From positions 1 to 6,318 of the forward strand of contig CAYUYM010000197.1 of NCBI GenBank assembly GCA_964449305.1: a stretch of DNA of 6,318 nt, in the 5' to 3' direction. Below are positions 1 to 6,078 of the stretch, in pieces. The notes below the pieces were generated by a model. That model was not told the DNA's origin. It was given only the letters and a program-made list of their open reading frames with translations, and did not search any database. The DNA is from CAYUYM01 sp964449305 (lineage in GTDB: Bacteria > Bacteroidota > Ignavibacteria > SZUA-365 > CAYQST01). Made by a program: the position numbers and the translations under genes. Each line of letters starts with the position of its first letter. The stretch's first letter is position 1.

Positions 1-1501
1 GCAGCAGGCCGGCGGTGATGGTGCTGTACACTCCGCCATGCGTGGCGACATACCACGGCGCCCCGCATCGGACCACGGATATGGGTGTGGAACTCTGGTT
101 GAAGAATCCACAGGAAAACTCCGACCAACCGTTGACCATGTCCAGTGGCGAGGTGAAGAATGCATGCCCGATGCCTCCCGGATCCCTGGTGATCGCCATC
201 AGGTTCGACCGGCGGCTTTGGTTCCAGAAAAATGGGAAGTAGACAATTCCGGGCTTGTCCAACTTCTGAAGTTTCTCGACACGCAGGGGACAGGTGGAAT
301 TGCATGGAGTGGCCCACGAAGCCGTTTCAGACGTTTTCACGGACACGCCCGATGCTGATCCCGCGAAGATCGTGTCATTCTCTGTCAGAAGCGCGGTGAT
401 GGGTTCACGCGGCAGCTTCTGATCGATCACACTCCAGGTGGTCGTACCGGCAGCCAGCCTGTACACGCTGCCCGCTTCCGAACCCAGCACCAGCCGTGAA
501 TCCTGGTATGCAGCCAATGACCGTCCTCGTACCAGATGCATGCCTGTTCCCGGACGCCAGTGGACATCGTTCATCTGCAGGCGCTGCACACCGCCACCCA
601 GGGAGCCGGCGAGGAGATACGATCCCGACGTGGCAAAGCAGGTGGCAACGGGATTGGGATGATCGAACGCATACGGCGTCCAGAGATTTCCGGAGTCTGT
701 TGACCGCATGATGCCCTCTGTCGTGCCGAGAAGCACATCGGGCCAGCATGCACGCATCGACTGGACAATGGCGGTGCCGGGGATCCCCGTGTTTGCCGTC
801 TGCCAGGTGGTGCCGTCGTCGAGTGAGCGGAAGATCCCATGCTGCGGTCCGGAGGCGAGGAGGACCCCGCCTGTCACCGCGACCTGTGTGATGCGTTCCT
901 TCTGTGCCATCGCACCGGCATTGCACCGGCGCCATGTCCTGCCCTGATCGGTGGATCGAAACACGCCGGCCAGATTCTTGAAGGCTGCGGAATCATATTC
1001 GATCGCGGCGAAGCAGGTCAGGTTGTTGGAGGCGATGGAATACACCCGGGCGTTCTGGACGGAAAAACCCACCGTACTCCAGGACTGGCCGTCATCGGAG
1101 GAGCGGTACATGCCCCCTGCATCGGAACCTGCCAGGATCACCGGTTTGGCGGCATGGATGCAGGCGATGGTCGGTGTGCTGAGCACACGCTGCCATTGCG
1201 TCGTGCCCTCGAACATCACGTAGATCCCCGTGGCAGTACCGGCAAAGACGTGCACATCGGTGGCTGCAAGCGCCCGGACGGCAGACTCGGTCAGCCCGCT
1301 GTTCTGGAGCGACCACGACGCACCGTGGTCCGATGACGCATACACACCGGACTCGGTGGATGCAGCGTATGCCGTCCCACCACAGACGGTCAGATCACTG
1401 ATGTATTCGCCAAACGGACTCTGCACCCGCTGCCATTGCGCGTGCGCAATCCAGAACGGCGATGCAAGAATGAGGCACCAGAAAACGGGGTTGCGTTTCA
1501 T
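1..1501 (-). CDS. Secreted BNR/Asp-box beta-propeller protein, N-terminal 500 codons (3' end outside window)
   Basis: I read the minus strand codon by codon from the ATG at 1501-1499 and found no stop down to position 2, so this is a real gene cut by the left edge. An in-frame stop lies at about 1592 and no other ATG intervenes, which supports this start. No Shine-Dalgarno sequence is visible. The protein begins with a signal peptide (Lys-Arg, hydrophobic core, AHA cleavage site, mature N-terminus about Gln22), so it is exported. Clear Asp boxes (S/T-x-D-x-G-x-x-W) lie at about residues 56-63, 133-141, 182-190, 225-233 and 266-274. Decayed versions with the Trp kept end at W103, W315, W356 and W396. 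The Trp spacing of 38-49, mostly 40-41, marks successive propeller blades. Such proteins are often annotated as sialidase-like or photosystem II stability factor-like; I see no catalytic residues and assign no enzyme function. A C-terminal secretion-sorting domain would lie outside the window. Confidence 0.9.
   Translation of the reverse strand, partial: MKRNPVFWCLILASPFWIAHAQWQRVQSPFGEYISDLTVCGGTAYAASTESGVYASSDHGASWSLQNSGLTESAVRALAATDVHVFAGTATGIYVMFEGTTQWQRVLSTPTIACIHAAKPVILAGSDAGGMYRSSDDGQSWSTVGFSVQNARVYSIASNNLTCFAAIEYDSAAFKNLAGVFRSTDQGRTWRRCNAGAMAQKERITQVAVTGGVLLASGPQHGIFRSLDDGTTWQTANTGIPGTAIVQSMRACWPDVLLGTTEGIMRSTDSGNLWTPYAFDHPNPVATCFATSGSYLLAGSLGGGVQRLQMNDVHWRPGTGMHLVRGRSLAAYQDSRLVLGSEAGSVYRLAAGTTTWSVIDQKLPREPITALLTENDTIFAGSASGVSVKTSETASWATPCNSTCPLRVEKLQKLDKPGIVYFPFFWNQSRRSNLMAITRDPGGIGHAFFTSPLDMVNGWSEFSCGFFNQSSTPISVVRCGAPWYVATHGGVYSTITAGLL
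1183..1440. repeat. Direct repeat pair inside the propeller gene, exactly 240 bases apart
   Basis: Positions 1183-1200 and 1423-1440 match at 17 of 18 bases (core CGCTGCCATTGCG identical). On the minus strand both copies encode QWQRV (residues 22-26 and 102-106). The offset of 240 bases is 80 codons, or two blades, so this looks like a trace of internal blade duplication rather than a mobile repeat. Confidence 0.7.
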
Positions 1502-1925
1502 TTCGGGGGGAGTAATGGTGGGAGTGCCAGGCCGCACCTCTGTCGAGGGACGCTTCTGTCTCTGCTCTATTCGCGTCTCGACTCCCAAGTTTCAGCCGTG
1601 GGCAATTTAGGAAAAAATTGCCATGTTTGAATCCTCTGACGCATCACCCACATCTCATATCTGCGGGCACAAGGATCACCCGCACCTCGTCCAATAACAC
1701 AACGCACACTGCCCGATCCACGCCGCCACAAGCGGTTTCAGCATCCAGCACCTTGATCGCCATCAGCACGACGTTTCCCCTCATCTCCGGTTTTCAGACG
1801 CCCGCATCCCGGCCAGGATGCCCGTGCGTCTTCGCGGCGTCCCCACACCCGGACACCCCACGCCGGCGGACGTGGCCGTGCCATCCCTGCACCTCATCAA
1901 CCAGTCATCATAGACGCAGGTTCTC
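1502..1925. other. Divergent intergenic region, no convincing gene
   Basis: This is 424 bases between two outward-facing genes, so it must hold promoters for both the propeller gene and the sulfur operon. No reading frame here looks coding: the longest plus frame begins with TTG at 1618, is dominated by Ser, Thr, Pro and His, and runs into the next gene. Visible structure is the 8+8 inverted repeat at 1601-1622, a smaller dyad GCATCC-N6-GGATGC at 1804-1821, and a weak one, CCACG-N8-CGTGG, at 1858-1875. From 1621 to 1920 the plus strand is strongly C-rich over G (about 123 C to 62 G by my count). I could not find a convincing sigma-factor promoter for the operon on the plus strand. Confidence 0.6.
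1601..1622. promoter_or_regulatory. Perfect 8+8 inverted repeat, candidate operator in the divergent promoter region
   Basis: GGCAATTT (1601-1608) and AAATTGCC (1615-1622) are perfect inverted copies separated by six bases (AGGAAA). The dyad is AT-rich in a GC-rich region, which suits a transcription factor site better than an RNA hairpin. It lies about 100 bases upstream of the propeller gene start and about 300 upstream of the cytochrome start. A poor match to a Bacteroidetes-type promoter on the minus strand (TTTT about 25 bases centre-to-centre before AAACTTGG at 1592-1585) would overlap it, so it could act as an operator for the propeller gene, the operon, or both. The regulator is unknown. 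Confidence 0.45.
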
Positions 1926-3503
1926 ATGAAAAAAATCGCACTTGCGCTTGCGTTTCTCTTCATCGTCGTGGCTTCGGCGATCGCCATCCTCACTCCACGT
2001 GAGAGCGATCCCGACGATTTGGCGGTGTTGAAGACGAAAGTCACACACAAACCGGCACCGTCGGTGGATCACTCCACCTTTCCGGTCCTGAAACAGCGCT
2101 TCGACTCACCGCAGCAGGTCACCGCCGCATGCATCTCCTGCCATCAGGGGCGTGCAGTGGAGGTCATGCAATCCAACCACTGGAACTGGGAACGCGAGGA
2201 ATTCGTCGAGGGACGCGGCATCGTGTATCTCGGGAAGAAGAACGCCATCAACAACTTCTGCATCGGCGTCGAGGGCAATGAAAAGAGCTGCGCCAAATGC
2301 CACATCGGCTTCGGCATGACCGACCAGACGCAGGCCTTCACCGACCCGACGAACATCGACTGCCTCGTCTGTCACGATCAGACAGAGACCTATGCCAAGG
2401 CACCTGAACAGGGTGGGGCGCCGGCCGCCAACCTGGATTTCAGCGCCATCGCCCAGCATGTCGGCCGCCCCAGGCGCTCGAACTGCGGCGTCTGTCACTT
2501 CTTTGGCGGCGGCGGCAACAACGTCAAGCACGGTGACCTTGACAAGGCGATGTTCGATCCGCTCCGTGATGTGGACGTGCACATGGGCACCGACGGCATC
2601 AACGCCACCTGTGTCGACTGCCACACCACGGAGAAGCACACCATCAGCGGCAAGCTCTACTCCCTCTCCTCCATGAACCGCAACCGCGCGACGTGTGAGC
2701 AGTGCCACACCGAACATCCGCACAAGGACGCGACGCTCGATCAGCACACGCTGAAGGTCGCGTGTCAGACCTGCCACATCCCCATCTACGCCAAGGTGAA
2801 TGCCACCAAGACGGATTGGGACTGGTCCACCGCCGGCCGTCTGCGCAACGGAGAGCCTTACGAGGAGGACGACGCCGACGGGAACCACGTGTATCTTTCC
2901 ATCAAGGGTTCCTTCACCTGGGGGAAAAAGCTCAAACCGGAATATGTGTGGTTCAATGGCACGGCATCGCATTATCTTCTTGGCGATGTGATTCAGGACA
3001 CATCCCGGCCCCTGGCCATCAATCAACTCCATGGGAGCTATGGCGACAACGAGTCCAAGATCATCCCCGTGAAGATCCACCGCGCCCGTCAGCCCTACGA
3101 TCCGGTGAACAGGATGCTCATCCAACCCAAGCTGTTCGCCGACGCGAAGGGGGAGGGGGCATTGTGGAAGGATTTCGACTGGCAGCGCGCCTCCGAGGTG
3201 GGCATGCGTGATGTGAATCTGCCCTTCAGCGGGCAGATCGCCTTCATCCAGACGGAGATGTACTGGCCGATCAACCACATGGTGTCGCGCAAGGAGGAAT
3301 CCCTTGCCTGCACCGAGTGCCACACACGCGAGGGCGGCCGCCTGGCCAACCTCCGCGATTTCTACATGCCCGCTCGTGATCACAGTCCCGTGATCGACAC
3401 GGCGGGGGTGGGCCTGATGGTGCTTTCACTCATCGGTGTCGGCATCCATGGGGCTGTCCGGATTGTCACGCATCGCAAACGCAGATCGGGAGGTGAGGCA
3501 TGA
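1926..3503 (+). CDS. otr: Octaheme c-type cytochrome, tetrathionate reductase (OTR) family
   Basis: The 525-residue protein carries eight CxxCH haem-attachment motifs, at residues 69-73, 122-126, 146-150, 187-191, 229-233, 257-261, 280-284 and 462-466. The count, the isolated last motif and the stretch GGGGNNVKHGDLD after haem 4 match the octaheme tetrathionate reductase family described from Shewanella. That enzyme has a Lys-ligated active-site haem and reduces tetrathionate, and in vitro also nitrite and hydroxylamine. Lys201 in the VKHGDLD stretch is a candidate for that ligand (inference). Cys112 is an extra cysteine outside the haem motifs. An N-terminal hydrophobic segment (about 4-22) directs export and may be an anchor. 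A second hydrophobic segment (about 494-514) followed by HRKRR fixes the C-terminus to the membrane, leaving the haem domain periplasmic. The start ATG has only a weak AGG at 1918-1920. It is first gene of the operon; its stop overlaps the next start by ATGA. The physiological substrate is not proven. Confidence 0.93.
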   Translation: MKKIALALAFLFIVVASAIAILTPRESDPDDLAVLKTKVTHKPAPSVDHSTFPVLKQRFDSPQQVTAACISCHQGRAVEVMQSNHWNWEREEFVEGRGIVYLGKKNAINNFCIGVEGNEKSCAKCHIGFGMTDQTQAFTDPTNIDCLVCHDQTETYAKAPEQGGAPAANLDFSAIAQHVGRPRRSNCGVCHFFGGGGNNVKHGDLDKAMFDPLRDVDVHMGTDGINATCVDCHTTEKHTISGKLYSLSSMNRNRATCEQCHTEHPHKDATLDQHTLKVACQTCHIPIYAKVNATKTDWDWSTAGRLRNGEPYEEDDADGNHVYLSIKGSFTWGKKLKPEYVWFNGTASHYLLGDVIQDTSRPLAINQLHGSYGDNESKIIPVKIHRARQPYDPVNRMLIQPKLFADAKGEGALWKDFDWQRASEVGMRDVNLPFSGQIAFIQTEMYWPINHMVSRKEESLACTECHTREGGRLANLRDFYMPARDHSPVIDTAGVGLMVLSLIGVGIHGAVRIVTHRKRRSGGEA

Positions 3504-4273
3504 AAATGCGCATCTATATCTACCGGGCATTCGGCCGGTTCTGGCACTGGATGCAGGCCATCCTCATCTTCTTCCTGGCCTTCAGCGGCTTCGAGATCCA
3601 TGGCGCGTACTCCTTCTTCGGATACCGCAACGCGGTGAGCTATCACAACACCGCGGCCTGGCTCTTCATCATCCTCATCGTCTTCGCCATCTTCTGGCAC
3701 TTCAGCACAGGCGAATGGCGGCAATACGTCCCCACCTTCCGCAACATCCGCGCGCAGGTGGACTACTACCTGTTCGGGATCTTCCGCAACGCTCCACATC
3801 CGACAAAGAAGACCGTGCTGAGCAAGCTCAATCCCCTGCAGAAGCTCGTGTACTTCTCGTTGAAGATTCTCGTCATCCCGACCATGGTGGTCTCCGGCCT
3901 GCTCTTCATGTTCTACCGCTATCCGCAGAAGGGGACCATTGAGGGGCTCAACATCGATTCCATCGAGACCATCGCCCTCTTCCACACCGCCGGGGCGTTT
4001 CTCCTCATGGCCTTTGTCATCGTCCATCTGTATCTCATCACCACGGGACACACGGTTCTCTCCAACCTCAAGGCCATGATCACGGGGTATGAGGATGTGG
4101 AGGATGACGGTCACGACCACACCACTGGCACGACACATCCGTCCGCCAACGAGGAGGCAACCCTTCCCGGCGAGCAGGCATCCCTTGATGAAGCATCCCT
4201 TCCCAGCGAGGAAGCGGCCCTTGAGGAGGCAGCCCTTCCTTCAAACCCGGCAAATGAACGAGGTGCCCAATGA
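3500..4273 (+). CDS. Cytochrome b561-type membrane subunit, likely quinol-to-octaheme electron carrier
   Basis: This 257-residue protein has four predicted membrane helices (about 15-32, 52-70, 117-138, 160-182) and belongs to the di-haem cytochrome b family that includes formate dehydrogenase and hydrogenase gamma subunits. Likely haem ligands are His16 in helix 1, His49 or His67 at helix 2, and His162 and His176 in helix 4. The 14-residue spacing of the last pair is typical of the FdnI type. Its expected role is to oxidise membrane quinol and pass electrons to the periplasmic octaheme cytochrome encoded just upstream. The start overlaps the upstream stop (ATGA) and has a strong Shine-Dalgarno GGAGGTGA at 3489-3496. 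Charge distribution puts both termini in the cytoplasm. The C-terminal tail from about residue 198 is unusual: an Asp/His-rich patch (His205, His207, His213), then an acidic repeat region, not expected for this family. Confidence 0.88.
   Translation: MKMRIYIYRAFGRFWHWMQAILIFFLAFSGFEIHGAYSFFGYRNAVSYHNTAAWLFIILIVFAIFWHFSTGEWRQYVPTFRNIRAQVDYYLFGIFRNAPHPTKKTVLSKLNPLQKLVYFSLKILVIPTMVVSGLLFMFYRYPQKGTIEGLNIDSIETIALFHTAGAFLLMAFVIVHLYLITTGHTVLSNLKAMITGYEDVEDDGHDHTTGTTHPSANEEATLPGEQASLDEASLPSEEAALEEAALPSNPANERGAQ
4154..4243 (+). repeat. 36-base in-frame tandem repeat, 2.5 copies, in the cytochrome b tail
   Basis: Units at 4154-4189, 4190-4225 and a half unit at 4226-4243 encode EATLPGEQASLD, EASLPSEEAALE and EAALPS. 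The first two units match at about 28 of 36 bases by my count. Because 36 is divisible by three, copy-number change keeps the frame. The product is an acidic, Ala/Leu/Pro-containing, probably flexible cytoplasmic tail of unknown use. Confidence 0.75.
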
Positions 4274-4791
4274 ACAAGACGACCTACATGAATCCCTACC
4301 TGGCCGGCTTCCTGCTCGGACTCGTGCTGCTCGCCACCATCTTCATCACGGGCCGTGGCCTGGGAGCGAGTGGTGCGGTGAAAAGCGGCGTGGTGGCGGC
4401 GATGGAACTCGTGGCCCCGGGGCACACGTCCACCGCGACGTTCTACACGGACTACGGGAAGGAGCATACCGGCAGCCCGCTCAAGAACTGGCTCGTGTTC
4501 GAGGTGATCGGCGTCGTGATCGGGGCGTTCATCTCCGGCCTCGTGTCCAACCGCCTGAAATTCACGCTTGAGCGCCAGGGGCGGTCCACCACGCGCATCC
4601 GCGTGATCGGGGCCATCATCGGCGGGGCGCTTTTCGGCTTCGGTGCCCAGCTCGGGCGTGGTTGCACCAGCGGTGCGGCGCTGAGCGGCATGGCCGTCCT
4701 CTCTGCGGGCGGCATCATCACCATGATGGCGATCTTCGGCGGAGCCTATGCCTTCGCCTGGTTTTTCCGCAAACTCTGGCTGCAGCGATAG
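4270..4791 (+). CDS. YeeE/YedE family half-transporter (thiosulfate/sulfur compound transport), first half
   Basis: The 173-residue integral membrane protein carries the YeeE/YedE (DUF395) signature GAQLGRGCTSGAALSG at about residues 125-140. Cys132 within it is the only cysteine in the protein. In the characterised thiosulfate importer TsuA/YeeE, conserved cysteines in such motifs line the substrate path, so Cys132 is the likely sulfur-interacting residue. Hydrophobic segments lie at about 10-28, 74-92, 110-127 and 145-166. Full-length YeeE proteins contain two such halves; here the second half is the next gene, so the two products probably pair. The start overlaps the upstream stop by ATGA with a modest GAGGTG (4260-4265) before it. 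Given the upstream octaheme cytochrome, the likely cargo is thiosulfate or a related sulfane compound, but cargo and direction are inference. Confidence 0.87.
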   Translation: MNKTTYMNPYLAGFLLGLVLLATIFITGRGLGASGAVKSGVVAAMELVAPGHTSTATFYTDYGKEHTGSPLKNWLVFEVIGVVIGAFISGLVSNRLKFTLERQGRSTTRIRVIGAIIGGALFGFGAQLGRGCTSGAALSGMAVLSAGGIITMMAIFGGAYAFAWFFRKLWLQR

Positions 4792-4795
4792 GAGG
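4790..4795 (+). promoter_or_regulatory. Strong Shine-Dalgarno AGGAGG for the YeeE-rhodanese gene
   Basis: AGGAGG begins inside the stop codon of the preceding gene and sits five bases before the ATG at 4801. It fixes that start and shows that this organism uses Shine-Dalgarno initiation, at least inside operons. Confidence 0.8.
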
Positions 4796-4800
4796 ACACC

Positions 4801-5997
4801 ATGGGACCACTCGTACCCGACATCATCGGCAATGAGCTGAATTACATCGTCGCCCTGTTCATCGGCGTCGCCTTCGGCTTCGTCCTGGAGCAGGCGGGCT
4901 TCTCCACGTCGCGCAAACTTGTCGGCCTCTTCTACGGCTACGACTTCACCGTGCTCCGCGTGTTCTTCACCGCGGGTGTGACGGCCATGGTCGGCGTCAT
5001 CGCCTTCGCCCATTTCGGCATCCTCGACCTCTCCCTCGTCTATGTCAACCCCACCTTCCTCTGGTCCGCGATAGTCGGAGGCCTCATCATGGGGCTGGGG
5101 TTCGTTGTCGGAGGGTACTGTCCCGGCACCAGTGTGTGTGCCGCGGCCATCGGCAAGATCGATGCGATGATCTTTGTCGGTGGCTCATTCATCGGCGTGC
5201 TTGTGTTCGCCGAGGCGTATCCCCTGCTCGAAGGCCTCTACAAGGCCGCCTCCTGGGGCAATGTCACCATCTTCTCGGTGCTGGGGATGTCGCAGTCCCT
5301 CTTCGCCTTCCTGCTCGTGCTCGTCGCAGTGGGGGCGTTCTGGGCCGTGACCATGATCGAAACGCGCGTCAACGGGGGGCTCGATCCGGAGTTCCGCCCG
5401 GTGCGCCGGTATGCCGCCCTCACCGCCGTGGCGGTGGTGGTGGGTGTCCTGCTCTTTGCCCTGCCCGACAGGCGCGAGGCCATCCTTGCCGACGCCAACG
5501 ACGCCGCACGCGTCGGGGCGCTCCAAGTCAAGCTCATGACCCCCGACGAGCTGGCGTTCCGCATCATCGACAACGAGGAGAACGTCCAGATCGTCGACGT
5601 CCGCGATCAGGCGTCCTATGAGCAGCTCGCGCTGCCCCGCTCGGTGCGCATGACGCTGCCCAATCTGTTCGACAAGGACGCGGACAAGCTCCTGTCCATC
5701 CGGCATCGGAAGAAGGTGTTCGTGGCGGATGAGGAATATGCCGCCCGCCAGGCCGCCCTGGTGGCCGACGAGCTCGGCTACCGGGATCTCTACGTGCTGC
5801 AGGGCGGGATGAATGCCTTCCGCAGCGACATCCTCAACTGGACATCCCCCCCGGCCGCCTCGTCGCGCTGGGAGCAGGACACCTTCCGCTTCCGCACGCG
5901 CGCCTCACAGGTGATCCCGAAGCTCATTGCCGACTACCGCGCGAAGAATGCCCCGGCAGCGAAGAAGGAATCCAAACGCGTGGTGGGAGGCTGCTAG
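4801..5997 (+). CDS. YeeE/YedE second half fused to a rhodanese-like domain lacking the catalytic Cys
   Basis: The 398-residue protein has two parts. Residues 1 to about 221 form a YeeE/YedE half with about six hydrophobic segments and the motif GGYCPGTSVC (104-113). Cys107 should be the counterpart of Cys132 in the preceding gene product, completing the two-half sulfur transporter. Residues about 246-345 are rhodanese-like: VQIVDVRDQASYEQLALP at 262-279 matches the first conserved region and GYRDLYVLQGGMNAF at 326-340 the last. At the place of the active-site loop the sequence reads VFVADEEYAARQAA (306-319), with no cysteine, so ordinary sulfurtransferase chemistry is not expected. A tail of about 53 residues rich in Arg, Lys and Ala ends in VVGGC, giving a third cysteine at the very C-terminus. 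Positive charges before the last helix (RPVRR) suggest a periplasmic rhodanese domain, although DRRE after it makes this uncertain. It is the last gene of the operon. Confidence 0.88.
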   Translation: MGPLVPDIIGNELNYIVALFIGVAFGFVLEQAGFSTSRKLVGLFYGYDFTVLRVFFTAGVTAMVGVIAFAHFGILDLSLVYVNPTFLWSAIVGGLIMGLGFVVGGYCPGTSVCAAAIGKIDAMIFVGGSFIGVLVFAEAYPLLEGLYKAASWGNVTIFSVLGMSQSLFAFLLVLVAVGAFWAVTMIETRVNGGLDPEFRPVRRYAALTAVAVVVGVLLFALPDRREAILADANDAARVGALQVKLMTPDELAFRIIDNEENVQIVDVRDQASYEQLALPRSVRMTLPNLFDKDADKLLSIRHRKKVFVADEEYAARQAALVADELGYRDLYVLQGGMNAFRSDILNWTSPPAASSRWEQDTFRFRTRASQVIPKLIADYRAKNAPAAKKESKRVVGGC

Positions 5998-6011
5998 AAC
6001 CCCGCGGGTTC
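5997..6011 (+). terminator. Small GC-rich dyad after the operon, possible weak terminator
   Basis: GAACCC (5997-6002) and GGGTTC (6006-6011) pair around a three-base loop, starting at the last base of the stop codon. No T-run follows directly (only TTT at 6024-6026), so it is at best a weak intrinsic terminator or an mRNA-end hairpin. Confidence 0.35.
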
Positions 6012-6023
6012 CGGCAATCCGGG

Positions 6024-6054
6024 TTTCAGCAACAGGTCCAATTGTGTAACTTGG
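6024..6054 (+). promoter_or_regulatory. Candidate Bacteroidetes-type promoter for the last gene
   Basis: TTTC (6024-6027) and TAACTTGG (6047-6054) resemble the -33 TTTG and -7 TAnnTTTG elements, with one mismatch in each and 25 bases between centres, as expected. A transcript would start near 6058, about 20 bases before the ATG at 6079. It is a weak match by eye and could be chance. Confidence 0.35.
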
Positions 6055-6078
6055 CGGCTGCGCAATCGGTGACATCCG

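Noticed and set aside
405..947. Short open frames on both strands between 400 and 950
   Set aside because: They lie inside the propeller gene's uninterrupted minus-strand frame, which has a signal peptide and periodic Asp boxes.
1622..1629. CATGTTTG as a -7 element for the octaheme operon
   Set aside because: It matches five of six conserved -7 positions, but no TTTG-like -33 element lies at the right distance upstream; TTTA at 1606-1609 is too close.
1618..1646. TTGCCA as a sigma-70 -35 box
   Set aside because: No TATAAT-like hexamer lies 16-18 bases downstream.
1502..1925. CRISPR array, tRNA or transposon ends in the intergenic region
   Set aside because: I saw no evenly spaced direct repeats, cloverleaf or terminal inverted repeats with target duplications.
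1618..1929. Plus-strand open frame of 103 codons starting with TTG in the intergenic region
   Set aside because: Its composition (Ser, Thr, Pro, His and Arg) reflects the C-rich DNA, it has no Shine-Dalgarno sequence or known motif, and it runs into the octaheme start.
2106..3383. Long minus-strand open frame (425 codons) opposite the octaheme gene
   Set aside because: It is the antisense shadow of a GC-rich gene whose plus frame has eight CxxCH motifs; the antisense product shows no recognisable motif and is biased to Val, Leu, Gly and Ala.
3380..5013. Minus-strand open frames of 252 and 300 codons opposite the cytochrome b and first YeeE genes
   Set aside because: Both are rich in Glu, Asp, His and Gly from antisense reading of hydrophobic membrane codons and have no start signals; the plus-strand genes are secure.
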